Assembly: GCA_017311315.1 (NCBI GenBank)
Contig: CM029666.1
Coordinates: forward strand, 2,224,871-2,288,870
Direction of reading: 5' to 3'
DNA length: 64,000 bases
Source: Dendrocalamus latiflorus
Lineage: Eukaryota > Streptophyta > Magnoliopsida > Poales > Poaceae
Numbering within the stretch: position 1 is the stretch's first letter; every line of letters starts with the position of its first letter. This document shows positions 53,845 through 64,000 of the stretch, piece after piece. The notes under the pieces were generated by a model, which had not been told where the DNA came from, ran no database searches, and worked only from the letters and a program-made list of their open reading frames with translations. Both the position numbers and the translations under genes were made by a program.

Positions 53845-55810
53845 ATGAAGAGCTTCCCGGTGTCCGGAGGCCGCAGCATCTCCCTTGCCCTCTTCTCCGA
53901 TGTCTCCAACAGCCGGTATGTCTCCGCTTCTGCTTCCCCTCGTGTTTCGTGGCTTTCGTCACCACTTAATTACACCACTGCTGCAGCCATTAAATTAGTT
54001 CTAATGTTGTACCGAGTTCTTGTTTCCAACCATTAACTATGAATTGTACGGTGAGACCATTGGCATCAAGATTTCTATTGTTGGAACACTCAGGGAACTC
54101 CTCGACCTGATGCAGTCAGGGAAGCTGGAGCCGGAGGTTGCTTTTCTCAATGCATCGCTGGTACGTTCTGTATGCTAAATCAGCAATTGGAACCGACGCT
54201 ATCAGTTGCGCATGTCTTGTATGACCAATTAGTCGATATGTCAGGTGCCAGACGTGTTCCCTGTTCTAGCGGCGGCTCACAAGGCGCTCCTCTCCAAGTC
54301 GAGGGAGTCGCTGACCACAAGGACCCTTCATTCCGAGCTCGTCTACAACTACTCCGGGTCGAAGCATGTGGTTACTCTAGCTGTATTGATTTTACGTTAT
54401 GGTATTGTTATAATGGGTAGGTTGACAATTCGCGTGATTTTTTTTGGTTTCAGATAACGGAGTCCCTGAAGCGATGTGGGATCTCTGATAATACGACATA
54501 CATCCTTGCAGCTCGTTTTGATGCTTCTGATGAGGAGGTTGTATAATGATCACGACATCCATCTTATTCGGTTATGGTTTTGAATCCGTCAGTTGCTTGC
54601 TAGTAACTCTGTACGAATTAGACCCTGATTACATCGGCTTTGTGTTTAGTTTGTTGATAAATTGAGCTGGCTAGTTGGAATGTTAGTGGGTCCAGAGTCC
54701 GGACACTACTTTGAATCATCAGACCTACTTTAGATTTGCAACATGTTAATTGCCGTACTGTGGGAACCTCAAATCAGAAGTTTTATCCCATGAAAAAATC
54801 AGAAGTTTTAAGCTATCTTGTCCTGCTGGTTATGTAAAAGCTGAAAATATTTTCAAAACCTTGCTAAAACTTTCTTGCTTTGAACACCTGGTGTTAGTAC
54901 TCTCTTTAGGGGGCCTCGAATTGAAAGCTTCTTGTGTTAACTCGAGATTTTAGTGACTAACTTGAAGCATGATATGTGCGGCCCGATCTGGTTCTATTAC
55001 TGACTATTGGGATATCTGCAAGAACTGACATTATACCAAACCAAAATTCTCATGACCGGCTGTTTATCTGTGGCTTCATTTGTGAGTTCTTGTAGTTATA
55101 TCCTACAAAATATAAAGGCGTAGAAATAAGGACTGTTTGAAATATGTATATGTTTTCCAACATATATTGATCATAATATGCCAAAATTACCTGTCCTAGT
55201 AATCTGCATAGTGGTGTGGAAGAACTGCAGAACATACCTGCAAACACTGTCTTGAAGATCTGAAGGGGCACATGTCCCTCTCCATCTCAATGCAGTCCAC
55301 TCTAAATCTTTCAAAAATACTGTGTAAATGATTTGAACAAGTAATGTTACTGTATGTGGTGTTCTCTCAAAATTTGTTACTGTGTGTAACCTTGAACTTT
55401 GCTCCGTGTGCGATAGATTTCTGCATGCACCCTCAGTTCAATGCCATTTCTATTCCTTATCCGTTTGCCTGTGAGTTACTATCCTTCTGAGGAATTCAAA
55501 CAACCATTGAAGTGAAAATTGCTACATCACAGATGAAAGCAGTGGAAAAACTCATCAGCGGCACTGAGGTTGATCTAGCAGAATTGGAAACAAGAGCAAA
55601 CCAGCCACAGATCCTGAAGGTTTTTAGTTGAACTTGACACTAGTAATATGCTAATATGGTTTTCATGATAATCATGTATTGTGATTCTGATTGTCATATT
55701 GGTTTTCTTTTTCCTGTTGGCAGCATTATAAAATAACTCCACAAGAAATATCTATATCTACACTGCCCGATGCAATTGTATGCAGGATTGCTGCCCGAGA
55801 TGCCCTCTGA
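53845..55810 (+). CDS. CGI121: CGI121/TPRKB homologue, KEOPS (EKC) complex subunit
   Basis: Six exons: 53845-53915, 54094-54160, 54245-54367, 54454-54537, 55533-55619 and 55724-55810. All are GT-AG and in phase, giving 172 aa, the usual length for this family. CGI121 is the small PRPK/Bud32-binding subunit of KEOPS, which makes the universal t6A37 modification on ANN-decoding tRNAs with Kae1. Recognised blocks are ALFSDVSNSRELLDLMQSG, VAFLNASLVPDVFPVLAA, SELVYNYSGSKHITESLKRC, TTYILAARFD and, near the end, HYKITPQEISISTLPDAIV. The start follows CGGT and opens directly onto the conserved N-terminal strand. Introns are short except intron 4 (about 1 kb). No defect is visible. Confidence 0.93.
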
Positions 55811-56510
55811 GGTCTTGAACAATTGTCATTAGACTTTTTCCACCAGTGCGCATTTAATTCTCTGGACAAACACTGCACCGGTTGCACCTCCTTCATGGTT
55901 AAGCTTGTAGCAGGTTGTTTCAAGCTTGAACTTTTGAAGCGTATAATAATAGCATGTAGTCCTGGATGTTGTAGCTCTTATTAGCCTTATGTAGGACAAC
56001 ACAGCAACAGTTAAATATTTCTAAAGTTATCTTATTCAGATTTCGTGCAAGCAACCATAAAACATTTTTTTGAAACGGGCACAACCAGAAAACCTATTGT
56101 GTTGTTGGCTCAGAACTTATCTTTCAGTGACATCACGGACCAAGAATAAAACCTGTTCAGGATGTGCGACCTAGGTTCGATGGTTTTACGCACATGATGA
56201 TGTGGTACTGGTATGTTGTCTCCATATACAATTGGTGCCCTGGGTTCACGTGATGCTTGGACAGCGCTGCCTTTGTTCTGTCCAAAGAAAGTATGGACAG
56301 GAATTTGGTTAGCTGCCCGACATTGCAGCTGTTCCTACTGCACATTGCAGATTGCCAACAATACGTTTTTTTTTTGGTATGAGCTACCTGGTAATTTTTC
56401 ATGAACTCTATTGCTCTTTTTCTAAGGCAGAAAAAAACTGGATTTTTTCTGTTAGATTTTGGGGGAAAGAGAAAACGCCGGTAAATTGCATTATGGACCA
56501 GTTGGTTTAT

Positions 56511-56741
56511 CTATACATGCACTTGTGGGACCATAAAAAAAAAGAAGAGGAAAAACATAGTTTGAAATTTAGTGAAGAAATTGTCAAGCTGAAGCTCCAG
56601 GGGCAAATACCGAATAGAAACACTTTCCCTGTTGACAGCGAGATCAAGTGAAGGAACCATCAGTACCAATGTGTTCGACGCATGTTTCACTGGATCGACA
56701 GCAATCTGAATTCTGAATAGCACTGTTTTTGCCACAAACAC
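56511..56741 (-). pseudogene. Copia RNase H C-terminal fragment
   Basis: Minus-strand words DPVKHA, then SIRYLPLELQLDNFFTK, match the end of Copia pol (compare DPVKHELTKHIGVD and QYVPSELQIADFFTKAQ in the 49.5-kb element). An AT-rich tract interrupts it. Small and decayed. Confidence 0.6.
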
Positions 56742-56759
56742 TTTCTATTTGGTCTGATA

Positions 56760-57900
56760 GTGGTAGTATGATGGTGTAACTAGCTTGCTCATGTCAGAGA
56801 GACACCGCTACCAAGTTTTATTGAAATCAGGTGGCAGTTAAACCAGCATACCAGTTGGCTTGTTGTATAATTGTGTTTGACCTTTCCTTTCAGAGATGCC
56901 ATTACCCCAGGGATCTTATCATCTCATTACAATATAAATCCGTCATATCTTATTCCTTTGTTTTCCTTCCAATTATACCCCCATTCCAATCTGTACCTTA
57001 CCCTGCAATGCAAGCAAAGATACAAAATCTAAAAAACTTTCAGCAGACCTGTTCTCACTAGCCACCACATGTACAAGCTTCTTTGCAGGCCGAAGTAGTT
57101 ATGATTATTGAGTAGTTTAATGACTGCTCCATGGGCACCAAAAACTTCCTGGGAATATACCCAGCACAACATACATAGACCACATGAATGAAAATTTTAG
57201 CAAGGTTCTTCTTCCCTGGCAATAAAAAGGACTGAAATCTGAGCTCTCCGCCATACCAATCAAAACAAATTTCAATGCATTTTTGTAGGAGGTTTCATTA
57301 GACCAATTAAATCCATTCACGACTACACTAGATACCAATTTTATAACCACATTTCTACGTCATATGGTGGTTGTGCCAATACTCAGCAACTAGAACGTAA
57401 ATTTGTAACAGTCCTAAAATTGTGTGTTGGAGCCGCATTCATATTGGCTTCTAAAATCCACAATAACTTTTTTACAGTATCTAACTCTCAAACAGAGTAT
57501 TTTTTCAAGACGATGTCTACTAATTGATTTAAGTAGATACTGTAAAGACTTCATTTATATCTACTAAAATCGCACGCGAGTCTCTATCTCTTCGTACTCT
57601 CTTCCACGAACAGCTAAAACCTGTTACTATTCATAAACTAAAGCCAAAAGCTATCAGCAAAACCCAACATGAACGAGCCTATACCAGTTAGGATTGAGAG
57701 AAGGTAATAATTCAGAATTAGCAATTTGGCAATGGAATTACATGGTATTTTCCTTGGACATATTTTATTTGCAAGAATCCTACGTAAAAAAAATGCATCT
57801 ATATTCAAGTGAACCATATTAAATCCAAAAGATGAACCCTAGAAAATTATTTATTTTATACACTCCTATTTCTCTATTATCTTCAGTAAGTAATGTGACT
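56760..57900. other. Intergenic stretch with a MITE-like repeat
   Basis: No exon is recognised. The part at about 57430-57690 shares CTAAAATCGCACGCGA and neighbouring words with 1-130 and ends in AGCCAAAAGCTATCAGC, suggesting a small non-autonomous transposon. Confidence 0.3.
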
Positions 57901-58506
57901 ATCTCACTTTTCTCCCTAGTCGACTCGACCACAAGCACAAATGTTGATGTATCACTTTCCATGCATTGAAATCCCCATGTGTGTAGGAGAAAGGCTGTGC
58001 TCTTCTATAGGAGTACTGTAGCACACCAGCATTGACCTTTTCTTCTCTCTTCTTCTTTTCCCTTTCTGTAATAGCTATGTTCTCCTGAATTATTTTTCTA
58101 AGGAAAGGTATTCTTAACATAGCCTATATTTAGCATGATAGCCAGTATTAAAGCCAGGGAGAAACTCATCTGCGCACTTAAACGTTACTCGAGATCCCCA
58201 TAGCCCCATCCAATTATTGCAAAAGAAAACTACACTTTGGTAAAAGAGAGGAGATCTTGCAGAGAAAAAGGCATATGCTTTGCCAAGTTCCCTCCAATAT
58301 TCTCCTTCCTCCCAACGGAATATCCCCGGAATTCCGACTCCCAACTCGCTTACGCAACGCGAACTCGCTCCCTTTCTTGCTCCAACACCACCAACACAAA
58401 AGCACACGGCAATTGCACAGACACCGTATACGCTTATACCAACACACAGCAGCAAAGGAAAAGATTCTTCTTTTGTTCTTGGTTTCTTGCGGTTGCGGGG
58501 GTGGCA

Positions 58507-61500
58507 ATGGCGATTGGCGCTGAGATCAAGGACGACCTGGAGGAGGCGCCGCCGCTGCTCCTCGACGAGGCCGCGCGCCCGCGCCGAGTCGCGCTCTTCG
58601 TCGAGCCGTCGCCGTTCGCGTAAGATTTTACTCCTGCCTCTGTCGTCCTCTTTGCTTTTGTTTGGGTTGTGAAAATTATTGGCCTTGTGCACATTCTCGG
58701 CTGGATCGATGGGGTTTTGTTCTTCAGGGAAAAGTTGGGAGGTTGAACTGGGAGTAAGCTCTGATGTGGCGTCCTTCCTAGGTTTCTTGGTTTGTCGAGA
58801 AAGCTTGGATCTTTCTTGGGTCTTGGGAAATATGAAGATGGGATAAAAATTGATTTTCCGGTGAATTAAGTGTGGCGCTTAAAAAAACGAAACTGGTTGA
58901 GTTAGTCGGGTGTGTGAAGAAGGGCAAACGAAGCATTTGTGCATTGCATTGATCAGTTATAGGGCGTGGCATGAAAATATTGCATTTTGCTGCCTATGAA
59001 GGGAGAAATGGTTACTTTTGATGGTGATTAAACTGATTTTGCACGTATGCTTTCACATTTTTGACAAGATTGCCTTTTCCATTTGCAGCTACATCTCTGG
59101 GTATAAGAACCGGTTTCAGAACTTTATCAAGCACTTGCGCGAAATGGGGGATGAGGTACACTTCTTGCTGTCCTTTGGTAGGGTAACAATGGAGTTGTAC
59201 TGATGTGGCAGTTTTACCACGAAATTAGAAGGCTTGAGGATAGTAGATTAGTAGTAGGTGTGACTTAATTTGGCATCCTGTTGTGCTGTGCAGGTCATTG
59301 TTGTGACCAACCATGAGGGGGTTCCCGAAGAATTCCATGGTGCCAAGGTTATTGGTTCATGGAGGTAAGTTCTGAAAACTGAAGATACTTGTTTTTTCTT
59401 TTGTCTTAGTATATTACTCCTACTAGCAAATCGGGCAATAGGTTCGGAAGGACTCAGTTTTTGTTAGGGTTGTTTCAAAAAGGAAATGGGGACCACCTAA
59501 TGAGTACCAACACTACCCTTAAAAACTTTAACCACTGATGAGTACCAACACTACCCTTAAAAACTTTAACTACTTCTATGAACCATAGTGAATTACTCGA
59601 AGTTATAGGCCTATAGGGCATTCAAGTTGCTTTACACCTTGGAACCATCTCTTTTTAGAGTACGGTTAGGTTTTAGCCTTTTAGTGTTTAGGACATATTG
59701 TGTTAGTTATAACTCAAACTTATCATTTATCAATGAATGCAAGTACTACATTTAAAAAGAACACTCCAGGTTTATGAATTTATTGAGTGATAGATTAGTC
59801 AAGCTGGAATAGATTGGAAGTGTTGTAAACTATCTGATTGAATCACATGATCTGTAGTGCCTTTTGGTGGCATATTCTAATGCTTAGCTGTTTTCTCGTC
59901 CTTTCCAGCTTTCCATGTCCAATGTATGGAAAAGTTCCTCTCTCTCTTGCACTCAGTCCTAGGATTATTTCGGAGGTTGCCAAGTTCAAGCCTGACATTA
60001 TTCATGCATCCTCACCTGGAATTATGGTAACTTTATTTTGACAATCAATTCGTTAATCATCAAATGTTCTCTTGTGGTTAGCCACTAAGTATGATGACAC
60101 ACTGCTGCTCTTTCAGGTTTTTGGGGCTCTTGCTATTGCTAAACTGCTCAGTGTCCCCCTAGTGATGTCCTACCACACCCATGTCCCAGTGTAAGTTAAC
60201 ACTGAGTTATAATGCAACAAATTGTTGACTTTTCTGGCTACTTCAGTAATTACCTTGCCACATTCCATTTTTAGGTTCTTTCTTTTAAAGTTCCTTAATG
60301 GTTTAATAATTTAGAACGTCCAATGTAAATGAGTAACACAATTGAATAATTTAGAATGTTCAATGCAAATGAGTAATACAACTGAATAATTTAGAATGTT
60401 CATAGTAAATGAGTAATACAATTGGCTTAACTATTCTGTTAAGAAAAATGAATGAATAGATGGTGCCTATAGCAATATCAATCTGAAATACAAGACTAAT
60501 TTACCATGATTAAGATTTGTGTATAAAATAAAAGTATACTGACAATTTGAATTGACATTTTTTAATTAAAGACTTAATGTAGGCAAGCAACAATTATCAG
60601 AAAGCCCTTTTTAAATTGCCAGTGAAGTAGTGAACAACCTTATCAAAACTATTTGAGCTGTTTGCCATAGCCGCTGAGTCGGATTTATGTTTTCCCCCTG
60701 CAGATACATACCAAGATATACGTTTAGCTGGCTTGTAGAGCCAATGTGGCAAGTCATAAGTAAGCCTTCTACTCCCACCTAATATGTGCTTTCCTATACA
60801 GTCAACTTTTATGTGACAAAAACACTGATTTGGGCCTGTTGTTTCCAACAGGGTTCCTTCACAGAGCTGCCGATCTAACTTTGGTGCCATCTGCTGCTAT
60901 CAGCAAGGATTTTGAAACTGCGCAGGTTATATCAGGTTGGTTGATATCTGTACACTGTATATTACATGGTCTTATTGTTTCTCATGTTAATAATATGCTT
61001 TACATATTATTCAGCTAACAGAATACGCCTTTGGAACAAAGGTGTTGATTCTGCCTGCTTCCATCCCAGATTTCGCATTCATGAGATGCGAGTTAGGCTA
61101 AGGTGGCATCCTATTTAATTTCTTCTTGAATGTTCTGTATATGGTAGATTGAGATTAATTATTGACGCTTATGCTGTATGATCTATTTTCAGTGATCGTG
61201 AGCCTGAGAAACCATTGATAATTCACGTTGGACGCCTTGGGCGTGAGAAAAACTTGGATTTTCTGAAAATGTGGGCAATATTCTTACTTTGCACTTTGTG
61301 ATTAATGCGATCTTTGACTTATTTTTAACAAGCGTAAAGCATCTCCCCAAAATGAGTCTAATACCATTTTTCTTCTCTTTTGTGCCTTACATTATAAGCT
61401 GCTTTGCACTAATTTTGCCTAATTATTGAGCAGGGTAATGGATAGGCTGCCTGGAGTAAGAATTGCATTTATTGGAGATGGACCGTACAGGTATATCCTA

Positions 61501-62302
61501 TGTGATTCCTTTTTATACCTTAAGCTCTTGTGTTTTCATCCAGTTCAACTCTCTCAACACTAGTTCATAATTTATGCGAGTAATGTTGCTAATGCTATTG
61601 TTGCGTTCTGAACCTCAGCCTTTTAAGATTAATGTATATAATTTATGCGAGTAATGCAGCTAATGCTATTGTTGTGTTCTGAACCTCAGCCTGTTAAGAT
61701 TAATGTAGGTTTAAAGAAAATTTTCATTGAACTTCTTGTTCTGCAATCAAGCTTTTTCTACAAGTGTGCTTACATGCTCCCTGCAATTACATGACAGGCC
61801 TGAGTTAGAGAAGATGTTTGAGGGGATGCCTGCAGTGTTCACTGGAATGATGCAAGGCGAGGAGCTCTCGCAGGCATATGCCAGTGGTGATGTATTCGTG
61901 ATGCCCTCAGAGTCTGAAACACTCGGTCAAGTAGTCCTGGAGTCCATGTCATCTGGAGTCCCCGTAGTTGCAGCTCGTGCAGGTGGAATCCCTGACATAA
62001 TTCCAGAAGATCAGGAGGGCAAGACCAGCTTCCTGTTCACGCCAGGCAACCTCGACGATTGTGTTGGCAAGATCCAGCTATTGTTGACGGACAAGGAATT
62101 CAGAGACAACATGGGGAGGACTGCTAGAACTGAGATGGAGAAATGCGACTGGAGGGCAGCCTCCAAGAAGATCCGCAACGAGTTCTACAATGCGGCAATC
62201 TGGTACTGGCAAAAGAAGCGCGCAGAACTGATCAAACCGTTGCAGTGGCTGGCACGGATGTTCCTTCCGGCACCTGAGGTCAACAGCATTACCCAATACT
62301 GA
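58507..62302 (+). CDS. SQD2: SQD2-like GT4 glycosyltransferase (sulfoquinovosyltransferase type)
   Basis: Eleven exons: 58507-58619, 59089-59155, 59294-59364, 59909-60026, 60117-60190, 60704-60759, 60852-60935, 61015-61102, 61193-61270, 61434-61490 and 61798-62302. All are GT-AG and in phase, giving 436 aa. SQD2 transfers sulfoquinovose from UDP-sulfoquinovose to diacylglycerol to make the plastid lipid SQDG. Visible are RRVALFVEPSPFAYISGYKN (N-terminal Rossmann strand), VTNHEGVPEEFHGAKV, SWSFPCPMYGKVPLSLALSP, SYHTHVPVYIPRYTFSWLV, HVGRLGREKNLDFLK and the GT4 EX7E pair E309/E317 in SESETLGQVVLE. Only about 28 acidic residues precede the catalytic domain, against roughly 80 or more with a transit peptide in Arabidopsis SQD2 (~510 aa). 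Thus it may be a non-plastid paralogue or lack an upstream exon. An open frame extends 5' of this ATG to 58237. Confidence 0.9.
59498..59573. repeat. Tandem duplication in SQD2-like intron 3
   Basis: TGAGTACCAACACTACCC with TTAAAAACTTTAAC occurs twice, about 38 bp apart. It lies within the intron 59365-59908. Confidence 0.8.
60305..60424. repeat. 40-bp minisatellite, three units, in SQD2-like intron 5
   Basis: Units start at 60305, 60345 and 60385 with AATAATTTAGAA(C/T)GT and end in ACACAATTG-like words. Confidence 0.85.
61562..61710. repeat. ~77-bp tandem duplication in SQD2-like intron 10
   Basis: Two copies share ATAATTTATGCGAGTAATG, GCTAATGCTATTGTTG and TTCTGAACCTCAGCC, with a few substitutions, just upstream of the last exon (61798). 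Confidence 0.85.
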
Positions 62303-62903
62303 TGCCTCTAGTCATGATCCAGACAAGTGATGGAACGATGACCAGATGCATGCATTCCTTGTAAATTTCTGATCTATAGTGCAGTGTCAATAGGTGAGAT
62401 AGTTCCTGTTTTTGTATGGAATTGGAATTGTGATTGGTATGGCAATGCCATTGATTGCTTGTATTGTAGCGGTGGAAAACTAGAAATGTGTTGTCTTGTT
62501 GGGACACGATGTACTTTCAAATTTGTATTGATTATGATCATGCCATCAATGCATCAAGATGCTGTTGTGCACGCAATCAAGACTTAACTCGTGAAATGTT
62601 GAAATTTAGTCTGATGTATCACTCTGAATGTCAAAATTGTCAATTTTTATTGCATGGGCAAATGAAGAATAGAAGGAAGCAGCAACATGTATATATCTGC
62701 AGAAACTTGTGATGAACTATATATTGTTCCTTTGACATACTGGGTTCCACATTAACAAGAAGTTTATTGTGATTTTGATGGTGCGTGTTCTACTTCTGCT
62801 GTCTGTATTTTTCCCTTCGGATTTTGTGAATTTTAATGTTGTTCAACTAACAATGTAGGGTATTACGTTAAATTGTAAATATTTTAATATATGTTACGGT
62901 AAA
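62303..62903 (+). other. 3' UTR and downstream flank of the SQD2-like gene
   Basis: Non-coding and AT-rich. It contains candidate polyadenylation-type words (for example AATGAAGAATAGAAGG at ~62660), but no cleavage site can be fixed. No separate gene is recognised. Confidence 0.4.
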
Positions 62904-62975
62904 GTCGTTGTAGTATAGTGGTGAGTATTCCCGCCTGTCACGCGGGTGACCCGGGTTCGATCCCCGGCAACGGCG
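62904..62975 (+). tRNA. tRNA-Asp (anticodon GTC)
   Basis: A 72-nt cloverleaf can be drawn. The acceptor arms GTCGTTG and CAACGGC pair (one G-T), the D arm lies in TAGTATAGTGGTGAG, and the anticodon stem CCCGC/GCGGG holds loop CTGTCAC with GTC. The T arm is CCCGGGTTCGATCCCCGG. The pol III A and B boxes (TAGTATAGTGG and GGGTTCGATCC) are intact. The gene is intronless and is followed by TAAGTTTTTT, a pol III terminator. It matches the standard plant tRNA-Asp, except that the D loop reads GGTGAG where GGTAAG is more usual. Confidence 0.97.
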
Positions 62976-62990
62976 TAAGTTTTTTCTCCT
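62976..62990 (+). terminator. Pol III termination T-run of tRNA-Asp
   Basis: TAAGTTTTTTC directly after the discriminator base G at 62975. Confidence 0.85.
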
Positions 62991-63188
62991 TGCTCACCTT
63001 TTGTGCTAAGCGCAGATATTTCCTAGCTCTGCTGCAAGAGGGAAAGAATAATTTCCTCTTTTAAACATCCACTTACACTACCCTTTTCTTGTCCTTGACG
63101 ATTCTAGTTGCTCATGGCTCCATCCCAAGTCTCTTCGTTCTCATACATGCATAGTTTGACCTGCACATTATTAATGGTATAATATGAT

Positions 63189-64000
63189 TGTTATTCGTTT
63201 TCTTATATGCCTTAGTTTCCTTATTTGTATATGATATATTTCTCTGTATATTCTCTTGTGCTCTCTATATATATTGCCCTTTGGGCATCATGAATATACA
63301 CATAATATTCATAACATAGTATCAGAGCTAAGGCTCTGACCTTGTTCTTCTGCTACCTTTGTTGTCGCCGCTGCTCAGGCCGCCGCCGCCACCCGAGCCG
63401 CCGACCGCCTGCTACGTCGTCTTCACCAGATCGAGCGCAGTCGCCACTGCCCGAGTCGCCGCCGTCGTCTCCACCCAATCTGGCGCTACTGGCTCGATCT
63501 GGCACCGCTCCCCAGATCCGGCGCTGCTGCTACCCGATTCATCGTCAACATCGCCTCTGAGCCGCTGGGCGACGCTTTGCTGGCCGCTCGCTTCGCCGGC
63601 CACCCATCTCACCGTCGCCTCATCTCGCCGATAAACCCTAGAGAGGCCGAGTCGGCTGTCTGCTTCAGTTTGAGAAGTTTCGGCCGATGTCAGTTCGTTT
63701 TGTATTAGCGCAAAAAAAAAAGAGAAAAACATAACATTGGTCTAACCGCCGCGCTGTCCAACGCCGCATGTTAGACTTCGTTGCCTTGGTCGCCAAGCCG
63801 TCCAGCGCCGCCTACCGATGGCTTCCATTCCATCTACTGCGATCCCATTCTTGGGAACAAAGTTCCATGGAACGAACTACAGGTTATAGTCTTCTCTCAT
63901 GGAGATCACGCTTGATTGTCTCCGCCTTTGGGGATATGTCACTGGTGCACGCCCTTCTCCTCCACCGCCGGTTCAGCCTCCTCCTAGGCAGTCTACTTCT
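63189..64000 (+). mobile_element. 5' end of a Copia retrotransposon running off the window
   Basis: A probable 128-bp 5' LTR (63189-63316) runs TGTTATTCG to TTCATAACA. It is followed by a primer-binding site TAGTATCAGAGCT, one mismatch from the TGGTATCAGAGC of the 49.5-kb element. A GC-rich leader then leads to a gag start at 63818 (MASIPSTAIPFLGTKFHGTN). The gag frame has TAG where TGG is expected after NYRL, then continues in frame (EITLDCLRLWGYVTGARP). The 3' half is outside the window. Confidence 0.8.
63818..64000 (+). pseudogene. Copia gag N-terminus, stop-containing and partial
   Basis: Begins MASIPSTAIPFLG and KFHGTNYRL, then TAG, then SSLMEITLDCLRLW and YVTGARPSPPP. This is the UBN2-type gag N-terminus of plant Copia elements. 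The stop is one base from TGG (Trp), so this copy is probably inactive. Confidence 0.75.

Noticed and set aside
58237..58506. In-frame N-terminal extension of the SQD2-like protein from an upstream Met
   Set aside because: The extension would be Cys/Asn/Thr-rich and low-quality, and the ATG at 58507 opens a family-like leader. I kept the downstream start but flag the alternative.

Overview
This is a nuclear window from a flowering plant, almost certainly a grass. It has short GC-rich first exons, many small GT-AG introns, dense MITE and hAT insertions, and short-LTR Copia elements. The species cannot be fixed from sequence alone. Six protein-coding loci and one tRNA gene lie in a matrix of nested transposons. 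From left to right: the N-terminal exons of the ESCRT ATPase VPS4/SKD1 (minus, 7.4-8.9 kb); a complete UV-damage sensor DDB2 (minus, 15.1-19.1 kb, 11 exons, 586 aa); a BPP-type Ser/Pro/Arg-rich microtubule-protein homologue (plus, 33.6-37.9 kb, 600 aa); the plastid M50 protease EGY2 (minus, 39.0-48.4 kb, 13 exons, with an apparent 1-bp frameshift); the KEOPS subunit CGI121/TPRKB (plus, 53.8-55.8 kb, 172 aa); an SQD2-like GT4 glycosyltransferase (plus, 58.5-62.3 kb, 11 exons, 436 aa); and tRNA-Asp(GTC) at 62.9 kb. These are unrelated single-copy-type housekeeping genes and form no operon or pathway cluster.

The space between them is layered transposon history, and many insertions can be bounded by target-site duplications (TSDs). 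At 2.0-6.7 kb, a LINE tail is split by a small hAT. A second hAT (3271-6284) carries a BED zinc-finger transposase remnant and captured exons of isopentenyl-diphosphate isomerase, and a third hAT (4844-5889) sits inside one captured exon. At 12-14 kb there is a decayed CACTA (En/Spm) coding remnant. At 19.9-21.2 kb a hAT contains a probable solo LTR, which itself contains a 55-bp tandem array. At 21.9-29.1 kb a roughly 7-kb element with inverted repeats of more than 600 bp carries a decayed plant-mobile-domain (PMD) gene, split by yet another hAT with a perfect 8-bp TSD. At 29.6-30.7 kb there is a compact hAT with a lone BED exon and a perfect 8-bp TSD.

The second half follows the same pattern. 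Intron 9 of EGY2 is 4.8 kb and holds a LINE, a rearranged Copia and an LTR fragment. Intron 2 of EGY2 holds another LINE 3' end. At 49.1-52.6 kb an L1-type LINE is interrupted by an internally deleted Copia with nearly identical 129-bp LTRs and a perfect TSD. The right edge of the window enters a further Copia element, showing its 5' LTR, primer-binding site and start of gag.

No clear new multi-gene system is present. The observations most worth following are the gene-capturing nested hAT, the long-inverted-repeat element carrying the PMD gene, the EGY2 frameshift, and the SQD2-like protein without an evident plastid transit peptide.
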